A stretch of 35,936 bases of DNA from Melioribacteraceae bacterium (GTDB lineage Bacteria; Bacteroidota; Ignavibacteria; Ignavibacteriales; Melioribacteraceae): NCBI GenBank assembly GCA_026983955.1, contig JALSTB010000150.1:1-35936 (forward strand), given 5' to 3'. Positions within the stretch are counted from its first letter, which is position 1, and the number at the start of each line of letters is the position of its first letter. Positions 1 to 6,989 of this stretch are shown in pieces. The notes under the pieces are model-generated. The model made no database searches, was not told the origin of the DNA, and saw only the letters and a program-made list of their open reading frames with translations. The position numbers and the translations under genes are program-made.

Positions 1-8
1 TTTTCCGT

Positions 9-827
9 TCAGTTATACATAACAGCGGACAAATATCCAACAACTTCAGAAGTATCGCCGGTCGTCTCTCCGGAATCGTTCCGGTAAATCACTTCGGAAT
101 GTTGAACATCCTTCATATCCAATGCTTTCAATGTAGAAACGATACCGCCGCCGCCACATGCCTCGCAAGTTCTGCGCTCCAAATCGTTCTGTAATCCTTC
201 GTAATCAAAATCGTTAATATGTTTTTCAACACGGCTGTCCAATATTTCGGCTTGAGTGCGCGGATAAAAGTGGGAAAGGTCGGAACTTGCAACAATTAAA
301 GTATTATCGTCTGTGAATTCCGCCAAGCTGTTTGCCAATTCATCCACGAAAATTCTGCTTTGATCGCCCATAACGACGGGCAAAAGTTTAAAATCCTTCA
401 ATACGGTTTGCAAAAACGGAAGTTGAACTTCCAATGCGTGCTCGGCGCGGTGACCTTGCACACCGGCAAATATCGTTTTGCTGTTATTAATCAATTTTTC
501 GCGGAGTTCTTTATCGATTTCTACTATACCCAGCGGTGTTTCGTAAGCATCGCCGCTGTAAATTGATATGCCCGGGAAATATTCCCTGTGACTGGGTGAA
601 ATTACCACGACCGTTTTATAATCTTTTCCTGCAAGTGTATTGTAACCGTAGGCAGCGGTCTTACCCGAATAGACATAACCTGCATGTGGTGCGACCAATC
701 CGTAAACTTTACCGTAGTCCTTTGCCGGTTTGTATAATTCAAGTAACAATTCAACTTCTTTTGCCAATTGGCCGGGATCGCCGGGATAAAACATACCGGC
801 AACCGCAGGTTTCCTAATTGTATTCAT
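9..827 (-). CDS. MEMO1 family protein (AmmeMemoRadiSam system protein B)
   Basis: A 272-residue protein, full length for the MEMO1 family, whose fold resembles class III extradiol dioxygenases. Visible family features are the VAPHAGYVYSGKTA motif (His48), SPSH (His80), SSDLSHFYPR (His186) and CEACGGGG (Cys221/Cys224). The three histidines line up with the metal-binding histidines of human MEMO1. The ATG has a GGGGGTGA ribosome-binding site lying inside the end of the upstream AMMECR1 gene, which it overlaps by 14 nt, so the two are co-transcribed and probably coupled. In many prokaryotes MEMO and AMMECR1 occur with a radical SAM protein (the AmmeMemoRadiSam set). No radical SAM gene is in this window, but the next position in the operon lies beyond the left edge. 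The biochemical role is unknown; a redox or radical-dependent modification is only an inference. Confidence 0.93.
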   Translation of the reverse strand: MNTIRKPAVAGMFYPGDPGQLAKEVELLLELYKPAKDYGKVYGLVAPHAGYVYSGKTAAYGYNTLAGKDYKTVVVISPSHREYFPGISIYSGDAYETPLGIVEIDKELREKLINNSKTIFAGVQGHRAEHALEVQLPFLQTVLKDFKLLPVVMGDQSRIFVDELANSLAEFTDDNTLIVASSDLSHFYPRTQAEILDSRVEKHINDFDYEGLQNDLERRTCEACGGGGIVSTLKALDMKDVQHSEVIYRNDSGETTGDTSEVVGYLSAVMYN

Positions 828-1392
828 TTTTCACCCCCAATTCTTTTTCCGAAAATACTTCCGCAGTAAAAAGACTTATTTTAAGTTGTTTTTGTTTCCA
901 GCAATCACCGTAAAGTCCGGCTTTTTCGCAAAGAGCGCTCAGGAATTGCTCTTTGTTCAAGTTATGTTCTATCGGGACTTGCGGCAATAACAAAGCTCTT
1001 CTGCCCGGTTCTTCCAAAATCAATCCGTGTTTGCCAACTATAATATCGTCGTACGAATTCATCGGGAACGGTTCGGAAAGGATTGAGATCTCTATATCAA
1101 TCAAATCCAGTTCGTTTCCGGATAGAGGTGGAAAACGCGGATCGTTTATAGCGGCACTAATAGCGGCATCGCAAACCGTTTCAAAAAGCGGTTTGTCCGA
1201 TGTTATATATCCGATACATCCGCGTAAACGTTTATTTATTGTAAGAGTGACAAAAGCACCGAGATGCTTTTTCAGAACCGGATATTTTTCATAATCGGGT
1301 GTTTGAATTTCTTCGCCGGTAAAAATGGATTGTATGGATTTCCGGGCTGCACTTAAAAGAATTTTACGTTCTTCAAGATTGGTTATCGCCAT
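814..1392 (-). CDS. AMMECR1 domain protein (AmmeMemoRadiSam system protein A)
   Basis: AMMECR1-family protein of 192 residues from the ATG at 1392. The hallmark LRGCIGYI motif is at residues 56-63, followed by the family's conserved DPRFPPLS stretch. I chose the ATG at 1392 because a purine-rich GAGGGGGG ribosome-binding site lies just upstream; an in-frame TTG at 1422, overlapping the upstream stop codon, would add 10 residues. It overlaps the MEMO gene by 14 nt. The invariant Cys in RGCIG suggests catalysis or cofactor binding, but no reaction is established for the family. Its position beside MEMO is the conserved context for the AmmeMemoRadiSam set. Confidence 0.92.
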   Translation of the reverse strand: MAITNLEERKILLSAARKSIQSIFTGEEIQTPDYEKYPVLKKHLGAFVTLTINKRLRGCIGYITSDKPLFETVCDAAISAAINDPRFPPLSGNELDLIDIEISILSEPFPMNSYDDIIVGKHGLILEEPGRRALLLPQVPIEHNLNKEQFLSALCEKAGLYGDCWKQKQLKISLFTAEVFSEKELGVKNEYN

Positions 1393-1418
1393 CTTCTGTC
1401 CCCCCTCTAATTGAAAAT

Positions 1419-2246
1419 TCAACCGGTTTTAAAAACAGCTACTTCTTTTTTTTCTTTTAAGACCAATACAAAATTTTTATAGCAGAAAAACGAATCGGGT
1501 GCATAAGCGTTTGTATTCAAATTTAGGATATCGGAAAATAATGTTTCACCCGAATCTGTATCGATAGCGTAAAATTTATTTGTTAACTTATCCTCACCGG
1601 TTCTTTCGTGAAAATTGAACAAAAGCAATTTTTCAATACCGGCAAATTCGATATTTCCTACAAATATTTTTCCCTCTGTCTCTTTATTTATATAGTTTTT
1701 GATTTTCTCCGGAATATGAGGGTTGTCGTTTTCGAATTTTTCAGTGAAAACATAATTGCCGTAATCGGTTTCTTGTTCCGCAATATTCTTCAGGCTGTTC
1801 AGTTCGTTCATGTCAGTATCAAGTTCGTCTATAACCGCACCCGTTTTATAATCCAAAATAAAAAATTTGTTCCCTTCAAACAATTCTTTGGATGCATAAA
1901 GTTTATCGTTGTAAATAAACAGGAATGTAAATTCATTTGTTTGCCACAAAATTTTTTGGGAATTGATATCGAATGCAATAATTTCGCGGTGTCCGGGCAT
2001 ATCGGGTTTTACGAACCGGTGAAAGAAAATTATATCGTCGTGAATTTTTTCAATACCAATCCAGTATTTTTCCTCAAGCTGTAAATCTTTGAATAATTCT
2101 TCGCCCGATTCAAGATCGATGCAGCTGAAAAAAACTTCTTTTTTAGCCGTGTTGCGGGTTTCAACAATCAACTTGTCCGAACCGGAAATTAGCAATCTCC
2201 AAATTTGGTTCCCGTCAGAAAATTTAAAGTATGGAATAAAATTCAT
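1419..2246 (-). CDS. DUF4905-like beta-propeller protein, function unknown
   Basis: About 275 residues with no signal peptide, hence probably cytoplasmic. The sequence consists of repeated beta-strand segments with PQQ/WD-like phrases (IDLESGEELF, FDINSQKILW, LDYKTGAVIDEL, IDTDSGETLF), typical of a PQQ-type beta-propeller; it resembles the DUF4905 family of Bacteroidota and relatives. The start is uncertain: a GTG at 2258 overlaps the tryptophanase stop as GTGA, while the ATG at 2246 has a weak GAGAG site. I use the ATG. The stop at 1419 lies 26 nt from the preferred AMMECR1 start, and the gene sits between tryptophanase and AMMECR1 in one tight operon. No catalytic residues can be named; it may bind a ligand or partner protein. 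Confidence 0.7.
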   Translation of the reverse strand: MNFIPYFKFSDGNQIWRLLISGSDKLIVETRNTAKKEVFFSCIDLESGEELFKDLQLEEKYWIGIEKIHDDIIFFHRFVKPDMPGHREIIAFDINSQKILWQTNEFTFLFIYNDKLYASKELFEGNKFFILDYKTGAVIDELDTDMNELNSLKNIAEQETDYGNYVFTEKFENDNPHIPEKIKNYINKETEGKIFVGNIEFAGIEKLLLFNFHERTGEDKLTNKFYAIDTDSGETLFSDILNLNTNAYAPDSFFCYKNFVLVLKEKKEVAVFKTG

Positions 2247-2254
2247 TTTGTCTC

Positions 2255-3631
2255 TCACTTTAAAGGTTTAAATCGAGCCGTAAAATGCCGTAAAACCGGT
2301 GCTTCGTAAACGATTTCGTAACCTTTCAATTTATTTCTTTTTTCGAAAGTTTCTATTAAAACTTCCGCCACGTAGTCGATATGGCTTTGTGTGTAAACGC
2401 GGCGCGGTATTGCGAGTCTTACCAATTCCATTGGCGGGGAAATAAGTTCGCCGGTATCCGGGTGATATTTCCCGAACATAACACTTCCTATTTCCACAGC
2501 GCGCACACCACCGTTTATGTAAATTTCGCAAACGATCGATTGTCCCGGATATTGATGAGGCGGAACATGAGGCAGAAACCTTTTTGCATCGATGTAAATT
2601 GCGTGTCCGCCCGGCGGTTCGATTATCGGAATTCCGGCCGAAGTAAGTTTTTCACCCAAATATTCGGTACTGCGGATACGGTATTGCAGGTAATTTTCGT
2701 CGAGCACTTCTTCGAGACCTTGTGCTACCGCTTCGAGGTCGCGCCCGGCAAGTCCACCGTAAGTGGGAAAACCTTCGGTAACAATCAGTAAATTCCGGCA
2801 TTGAGTTGCGAGGTTTTCGTCGTTCATCGAAAGGAATCCGCCGATATTAACAAGTGCATCTTTTTTTGCACTCATTGTTGCCCCGTCGGCATAAGAAAAC
2901 ATTTCCTGCGCAATTTCCAGAATCGATTTATTTTTGTAACCTTTTTCCCGCTTCTTAATGAAGTAGGCATTTTCGGCAAACCGGCAAGCATCGAGGAAAA
3001 GTGGAATACCGTATTTTTCACACACCGATTTTACATCCCTTATATTTTGCATTGAAACCGGTTGACCGCCGCCGGAATTATTCGTAACTGTAATCATCAC
3101 AAGGGGAACGTTTTCTTTCCCGGCTTTCCGGATAAAATTTTCCAGAGCTTCAACGTCCATATTTCCTTTGAAATCGGCTTTGATTTCGGGATGTTTGCCC
3201 GTTTCATTCAATAAATCGACCGCTTCGGCTCCGGTAAATTCAACATTTGCGCGTGTCGTATCGAAGTGTGTGTTATTCGGGATGAATTTGCCTTTACCCC
3301 CAACAATTGAAAACAAAATTTTTTCCGCCGCTCTTCCCTGATGAGTTGGAATTACAATTTTATGTCCCGTAATTTTTTTTACAACCGATTCAAACCGGTA
3401 AAAACTTTTCGAGCCGGCGTAAGATTCGTCTCCTTCCATAATTGCCGACCATTGTTTGGCGCTCATTGCCGATGTTCCGCTGTCGGTTAGTAAATCTATT
3501 ATAACGTCCTCAGCATGAATTAAAAACGGATTGTATCCGGCGTTTTCTAATATTTTTTCACGTTCATCGCGGGTGGTAAATTTGATCGGTTCGACCGATT
3601 TGATTTTGAACGGCTCGATTATCGTTTTCAT
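2255..3631 (-). CDS. tnaA: Tryptophan indole-lyase (tryptophanase), PLP-dependent
   Basis: A 458-residue protein of the tryptophanase/tyrosine phenol-lyase family, which carries out PLP-dependent beta-elimination (L-tryptophan to indole, pyruvate and ammonia). The start is the ATG at 3631, with AAGG upstream; an earlier in-frame ATG at 3658 lacks a ribosome-binding site. In this numbering the PLP lysine motif TMSAKKDALVN places Lys256/Lys257 exactly as in tyrosine phenol-lyase. Two specificity positions point to tryptophan. FDTTR has Asp124 where tyrosine phenol-lyases have Thr (FTTTR), and GVRAVEIGS has Ile where tyrosine phenol-lyases have the phenol-binding Arg (MERG). The C-terminal PPMELVRLAIPRRVYTQSH block is also closer to tryptophanases. 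It is the first gene of the operon leading to DUF4905, AMMECR1 and MEMO. No TnaC-like leader peptide or tnaB permease is visible. Confidence 0.88.
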   Translation of the reverse strand: MKTIIEPFKIKSVEPIKFTTRDEREKILENAGYNPFLIHAEDVIIDLLTDSGTSAMSAKQWSAIMEGDESYAGSKSFYRFESVVKKITGHKIVIPTHQGRAAEKILFSIVGGKGKFIPNNTHFDTTRANVEFTGAEAVDLLNETGKHPEIKADFKGNMDVEALENFIRKAGKENVPLVMITVTNNSGGGQPVSMQNIRDVKSVCEKYGIPLFLDACRFAENAYFIKKREKGYKNKSILEIAQEMFSYADGATMSAKKDALVNIGGFLSMNDENLATQCRNLLIVTEGFPTYGGLAGRDLEAVAQGLEEVLDENYLQYRIRSTEYLGEKLTSAGIPIIEPPGGHAIYIDAKRFLPHVPPHQYPGQSIVCEIYINGGVRAVEIGSVMFGKYHPDTGELISPPMELVRLAIPRRVYTQSHIDYVAEVLIETFEKRNKLKGYEIVYEAPVLRHFTARFKPLK

Positions 3632-3722
3632 AAAAATTACCTTTTTTATTTGAAACATACTTTATTGAACCTACTTTGGCAAGCAAAATATATTGAGTTT
3701 GGTATTTTTAATTCAAAAAAAT

Positions 3723-3761
3723 TGTAAAGTTTACTTGACATTTTGTAAAGAAATCATTACA
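3723..3761. promoter_or_regulatory. Candidate operator: TGTAAAG direct repeats and TGTAA-N8-TTACA palindrome
   Basis: TGTAAAG occurs at 3723-3729 and again at 3744-3750, exactly 21 bp (two helical turns) apart. The first copy is also half of the odd palindrome GTAAA-G-TTTAC (3724-3734). The second forms TGTAA-N8-TTACA (3744-3761) across the promoter spacer and -10. The placement suggests autoregulation by the XRE protein encoded immediately downstream. This is inference from position and symmetry only. Confidence 0.45.
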
Positions 3762-3763
3762 TT
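3735..3763 (+). promoter_or_regulatory. Sigma-70-type promoter of the XRE regulator gene
   Basis: TTGACA (3735-3740), a 17-nt spacer, then TACATT (3758-3763). The predicted transcription start is just before the GAGGAGG ribosome-binding site at 3779-3785. TGTAAAG repeats within and just upstream of it look like operators. Confidence 0.7.
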
Positions 3764-3786
3764 TGGAGTGGAAAATTGAGGAGGTT

Positions 3787-4002
3787 ATGGAAAAAGAACT
3801 TACAAACAAATTAAAATTGAAAAGATTGGAAAACGGAGACATCACACAAGAAGAATTGGCAAAAAAAACGGGGGTCTCCAGACAAACGATTAATGCAATA
3901 GAAAAAGGGAAATTCAATCCGTCCGTAAAACTGGCTTTAAAAATGGCAAAAGTTTTAAACTGCCGTGTGGAAGATATTTTTCAACTATCGGAGGAGGAAT
4001 AA
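3787..4002 (+). CDS. XRE/Cro-family helix-turn-helix regulator (YozG-like)
   Basis: A 71-residue protein that is almost entirely one HTH domain. The recognition region is [20 protein letters not shown] (residues 20-39), followed by [25 protein letters not shown], typical of the short YozG/XRE repressors. The ATG at 3787 is chosen because GAGGAGG lies 1-2 nt before its TT spacer; a longer in-frame start at 3763 would begin within the promoter -10. It is followed 2 nt later by a small membrane protein with its own strong GGAGGAGG site, a common pairing in which the regulator controls the membrane partner and itself. A strong promoter with candidate operators lies directly upstream. The inducing signal cannot be inferred. 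Confidence 0.9.
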   Translation: MEKELTNKLKLKRLENGDITQEELAKKTGVSRQTINAIEKGKFNPSVKLALKMAKVLNCRVEDIFQLSEEE

Positions 4003-4004
4003 AA

Positions 4005-4349
4005 ATGTTATTCAGATTTTATTTTCAAGTGATTGCAAGCGTAATATGTGCTGCCGGAATTTTCTTTTTCGGAGAAAAAGGTTATTCTTTATTTGCGTTA
4101 TTTGCTTTGTTGCCTGTTTTAATGAGAATAAAAAAAGTACCGGAATTGGATGAGCGGGAGCAGCAATTATTTTACAAAATAGGCAATTTGACTTTGGGAT
4201 TATCGATTTTGTTTGTGGTTGCAATTTATTATCTCTCCGGTTTTGAACTTAACGGAATAAAAATAGGTGATTTTTGGATGCCGTTGACGGTTTTAAGTAT
4301 TATATTTACACAAGGTTTGGCGGGAATCATAGTTTTCAAAACCCAATGA
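4005..4349 (+). CDS. Small four-helix membrane protein (DUF2178-like), partner of XRE regulator
   Basis: A 114-residue protein with four predicted membrane helices (about 6-22, 26-42, 60-78 and 92-112) and a short polar loop holding the ELDERE motif (47-52). A DERE-type motif between helix pairs is typical of small DUF2178-like membrane proteins often encoded next to XRE regulators; the family assignment is tentative. The start ATG follows the regulator's stop by 2 nt and has GGAGGAGG within the end of the regulator gene, so the pair is translationally coupled. No transport or enzymatic motif is visible. Confidence 0.8.
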   Translation: MLFRFYFQVIASVICAAGIFFFGEKGYSLFALFALLPVLMRIKKVPELDEREQQLFYKIGNLTLGLSILFVVAIYYLSGFELNGIKIGDFWMPLTVLSIIFTQGLAGIIVFKTQ

Positions 4350-4440
4350 AACGGAGGTAAATTTGATACGTCTTATTATCCGTAAATATTTATATTAGTA
4401 AATTAAAATTTACGTTTGTGAACAACAGAAGGAGAAAATA

Positions 4441-5241
4441 ATGGACGGAATGAATGAACAAGCTTCCGCTAACGAACAAATTGAGGAATTAAGTCACATT
4501 GATAAAATGGTGGGAGTATTTACCGAGCCGGCAAAAACTTTTTCGGTAATTTCAAAATTTGCGGTTAAAAATTCCGATTGGTTGATTCCTATAATTTTAT
4601 TGATAATTGTTTCGGTTGCAGCCAATTTGGCAATGATGAGTAATCCGGTTATCAAATCGATAGTTATGGAAAAGTCGATTACCCGAGTTGAAAAAAATCT
4701 GCAAAAAGCGGTTGAATCGGGGAAGCTTACCCAGGAAAAAGCGGATGAACAACTTGAAAAAATCCGCGATAATATGGAAAGAAGCATGGGCAGTCCGATT
4801 CTCTCTTTCGTCGGTCCTCTGCTATATACGTTTATCACATTTTTCATCATTGCCGGAATATTTTTTCTATTTGCAAAATTTGCACTCGGTGGTGATGGAA
4901 CTTACTCAACTTCCATGGTTGCTTACGGTCTGCCACATTATATTTCAATAGTGCAAGTTATTGTGTTGGTTATTTTGGCGCTTTCGATGGACAGACCGTT
5001 CATGGATTTGAGTCTTGCAACATTACTCGATTACGACCGGACAACAATAGCAGGGTTTCTTCTGAGCAAACTCGATATTTTCGCAATTTGGTTTTATGCC
5101 GTTGTTAGTGTTGCTTATGCGAAGATGTTTAAATCCGATAGCACGGGTAAGTATTTCATAATGATTTTCGGTTTGTGGATCGGATTCGGTTTGTTAATGT
5201 TTATCGGAGCGAAATTTATGCCGTTTCTGGGCGGGTTTTAA
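4441..5241 (+). CDS. YIP1-family integral membrane protein
   Basis: A 266-residue protein with a soluble N-terminus containing the YIP1-family lead-in (MVGVFTEPAKTFSVI, residues 23-37) and five predicted membrane helices at about 48-66, 121-146, 166-183, 211-228 and 238-258. A charged, coiled-coil-like segment (residues 78-115) lies between helices 1 and 2. AAGGAG stands 6 nt before the ATG. Bacterial YIP1-domain proteins have no defined function; the eukaryotic namesakes work in membrane trafficking, which cannot be carried over. It has its own upstream region (4350-4440), and the next gene converges on it. No terminator with a clear U-run is seen after the stop. Confidence 0.88.
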   Translation: MDGMNEQASANEQIEELSHIDKMVGVFTEPAKTFSVISKFAVKNSDWLIPIILLIIVSVAANLAMMSNPVIKSIVMEKSITRVEKNLQKAVESGKLTQEKADEQLEKIRDNMERSMGSPILSFVGPLLYTFITFFIIAGIFFLFAKFALGGDGTYSTSMVAYGLPHYISIVQVIVLVILALSMDRPFMDLSLATLLDYDRTTIAGFLLSKLDIFAIWFYAVVSVAYAKMFKSDSTGKYFIMIFGLWIGFGLLMFIGAKFMPFLGGF

Positions 5242-5329
5242 TTTATAAGGATGAAAAACTAAATCCGTTAGAAGAAGCGGTAAAAACGTAACGCGGTTTT
5301 TTCGAACTGCGGATATAAATTCCGGGTGA

Positions 5330-5385
5330 AATCAGTGATCTGTGATGAGTAATCAGTGACCGGTAATTGATAATCGGGGATTGAA
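5330..5385. repeat. Degenerate heptanucleotide repeat, eight units
   Basis: Eight consecutive 7-mers read AATCAGT, GATCTGT, GATGAGT, AATCAGT, GACCGGT, AATTGAT, AATCGGG, GATTGAA. AATCAGTGA recurs exactly 21 bp apart (5330 and 5351). Such degenerate heptamer arrays occur in intergenic DNA of many Bacteroidota and cyanobacteria. Open frames across it encode only low-complexity peptides and are not genes. The rest of the gap (5242-5457) shows nothing else I can support. Confidence 0.75.
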
Positions 5386-5457
5386 GTGGATGGAATGTAA
5401 ATCGAATTTCCGGAATTGGTTGACGATGGGTTAAGTAACATATTGGAATCTTTGTAT

Positions 5458-5616
5458 TTATCCGCACTTGATAAAAAGTAAAACCAAAAGCACAATAAAT
5501 ACAATAGGCATAATAACCACAAAAAGAATAACGTTTAATTTTTGATAGCTTATATTTAACTTATCGGCCATAAATTCAAGAATGTCCACACACCACTGGA
5601 AAATTTTATCACTCAT
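5458..5616 (-). CDS. Small single-pass membrane protein, 52 residues
   Basis: A short gene of 52 codons plus TAA. The product begins MSDKIFQWCVDILEFMADKL, continues with a polar stretch, and ends in a long hydrophobic helix (about residues 28-49) closed by IKCG, so it is a C-terminally anchored single-pass membrane peptide. Its ATG overlaps the stop of the upstream hypothetical gene by 8 nt, a sign of translational coupling and the main reason to believe it is real. It has no strong ribosome-binding site of its own. The layout, an amphipathic N-terminus followed by one membrane helix, resembles small proteins annotated as hypothetical in Bacteroidota. Function unknown. Confidence 0.7.
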   Translation of the reverse strand: MSDKIFQWCVDILEFMADKLNISYQKLNVILFVVIMPIVFIVLLVLLFIKCG

Positions 5617-6040
5617 AATCGATATCGAAACTGATTTGCAATTTTCTAGATTTCAATTTTGCATCGGTTATATATATTTCCACTCCCGGTTGATAAAATA
5701 TTTCCGAAGGCATTATGTATAAATAATTATTTTCAAGTTCTATTCCTTCCGGCATATCGTCCGATAGCAATTTCGGAAGCGTTTTCATCATGAGTCCAAA
5801 GCTTTTTCTAAGAATTCTACTGTCTTTGTTAGGAAGAATTTCGAAGATGAGAATTTCGTTTTCATCATCAAACTCAACAAATACAATCTTAAGAGGAATG
5901 GTTTTCGGAAGAAGTTTTATCCCCGGTTCGATATCAAATGATATTCCGTTCGATAAGCCCTTAGCATTCGTTATGTCAACGGCGAACGCGGAAGAAACAA
6001 TTTTTGCCAGTTCGGTTGTGGATAATTCTAAATATCCCAT
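5609..6040 (-). CDS. Hypothetical cytoplasmic protein, 143 residues
   Basis: I do not recognise a family. The protein has no signal peptide or membrane segment. It alternates hydrophobic and polar residues in a way that suggests mixed alpha/beta structure, with an N-terminal helix (STTELAKIVSSAF) followed by several beta strands (IPLKIVFVEFDDENEILIFEILPN). A mid-protein helix (SFGLMMKTLPKLLSDDMPEGIEL) precedes a strand-rich C-terminus. The ATG at 6040 is followed by a normal coding pattern. The gene overlaps the 52-residue membrane peptide downstream by 8 nt, so the two probably act together, perhaps with the peptide as a membrane anchor or target. That link is inference. Confidence 0.75.
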   Translation of the reverse strand: MGYLELSTTELAKIVSSAFAVDITNAKGLSNGISFDIEPGIKLLPKTIPLKIVFVEFDDENEILIFEILPNKDSRILRKSFGLMMKTLPKLLSDDMPEGIELENNYLYIMPSEIFYQPGVEIYITDAKLKSRKLQISFDIDYE

Positions 6041-6134
6041 AATGTATGTAAGATATAATCTATTACTTGATTTATAAATTAATAAGTTTTCAAAATATTT
6101 AAAATAAAAAAATTACAATAATAATACCTTTGGG

Positions 6135-6154
6135 ATTCCCGTTTTTGCGGGAAT
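6135..6154. repeat. dRS3-like palindrome ATTCCC-N8-GGGAAT
   Basis: ATTCCCG (6135-6141) and CGGGAAT (6148-6154) form a 7-bp stem with a TTTTTG loop. The pattern ATTCCC-N8-GGGAAT equals the consensus of the neisserial dRS3 element, and similar 'GTCATTCCCGC...GGGAAT' units are scattered in many genomes. Only one copy is in the window. There is no adjacent T-run, so it is not a clear terminator. Apart from it, the 6041-6292 gap shows no gene. Confidence 0.6.
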
Positions 6155-6292
6155 GACAAATTAGGCGATGAATACAAATATTAACTTGTACTGTAATACT
6201 CCGGATTAACAGGAGTAAACGTTTTGGCAATTGCAATAAAAATACCGGTGAAAATCGGGGTATTCGCTGTAAACGGGATAAGTACAGAGCTG

Positions 6293-6541
6293 TTAAATAT
6301 CCTTCAACTCTTTTTTGATTTTCTTAATTGCCTTTTTCACCGATTTTTGGAAATCCGCAAATTGATTTTCCAGTTCATCCAAATCTTTTTCGGCATCCTT
6401 GGCAAGTTTTTTAATCGTTTTTTTAGATGCACCGGTGAAAAGCTCCACATTCCTCCCCGCAATTTTACCTGCCGTTCTGCCTATTTTCCCCGCTTGCCTG
6501 GCAATTCCAGATGCTTCTTTCATTATTTTCGAAACATCCAT
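6293..6541 (-). CDS. Small lysine-rich helical protein, 82 residues, function unknown
   Basis: The protein is almost entirely helical. It has an N-terminal amphipathic part with spaced glycines (IARQAGKIGRTAGKIAG) followed by a highly charged coiled-coil-like tail (KKTIKKLAKDAEKDLDELENQF to the C-terminus). There is no signal peptide. I start it at the ATG at 6541, which has AGGTGA 6 nt upstream; a GTG at 6550 that abuts the upstream lipoprotein stop would add three residues. The composition loosely recalls phasins or apolipoprotein-like helices, but I would not assign a family. It follows the lipoprotein gene directly and is presumably co-transcribed with it. Confidence 0.72.
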   Translation of the reverse strand: MDVSKIMKEASGIARQAGKIGRTAGKIAGRNVELFTGASKKTIKKLAKDAEKDLDELENQFADFQKSVKKAIKKIKKELKDI

Positions 6542-6550
6542 TTTATTCAC

Positions 6551-6973
6551 CTATTCTTTTGTTAGATTTATTTCTTTAACGGTTTTGGTTTCTTGATTGG
6601 AGAGTAAATCTTTTACGTCGATAACCAGTTTGTATTTTCCTTCTTTGAAATTAGAACCCAAAGCGATTTGCGATTCTATTTTCACCTCTTCCTCTTCATC
6701 TTTTTGAACTTCTTCAATCGTTCCCAAATCTATTTGTTTAACTGTATCACCTTCCGGAGTAATCAAATCTACTTGATAAAAGAGGTTAACGTAATTATTA
6801 TCACCGTTTTTATTTACCTTAAAACCTTCTGCGAAGGCGGTTGCAGTAACTTCCCACGAATCGTCCACGTAAAACGAAAAGACCTCCGGATTTTTAAGTG
6901 TAAGTTTTTTCTCCTCTTTCGAGCAGGAAAAAAGAAATGCGATTGCCAGCAAAAGTAACATTATGTTTTTCAT
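6551..6973 (-). CDS. Predicted lipoprotein, 140 residues
   Basis: A clear type II signal peptide (MKNIMLLLLAIAFLFSC) places the lipid-modified cysteine at residue 17. The mature part starts SKEEKK and has a beta-rich domain (VFSFYVDDSWEVTATAFAEGF, NLFYQVDLITPEGD) interrupted by an acidic stretch (KDEEEEVK). The LFYQVDLITPEGDTVKQIDLG segment reads like a small Ig-like or filament-type beta domain. AGAGG precedes the ATG by about 7 nt. It lies 53 nt after serC on the same strand, with a hairpin between, and just before the helical protein. It is probably envelope-attached; its function is unknown. Confidence 0.85.
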   Translation of the reverse strand: MKNIMLLLLAIAFLFSCSKEEKKLTLKNPEVFSFYVDDSWEVTATAFAEGFKVNKNGDNNYVNLFYQVDLITPEGDTVKQIDLGTIEEVQKDEEEEVKIESQIALGSNFKEGKYKLVIDVKDLLSNQETKTVKEINLTKE

Positions 6974-6989
6974 AAGCGCCTCTGGTTTG

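Noticed and set aside
360-817. Plus-strand open frames opposite the MEMO gene
   Set aside because: They are antisense to a well-conserved gene and lack ribosome-binding sites and domain features.
3708-3917. Minus-strand open frame over the XRE promoter
   Set aside because: It covers the regulator's promoter and HTH coding region in antisense, with a low-complexity Phe/Asn/Ser-rich product.
5243-5457. Open reading frames on the minus strand across the heptamer repeat
   Set aside because: The peptides are low-complexity products of the repeat, with no ribosome-binding site and no sign of a domain.
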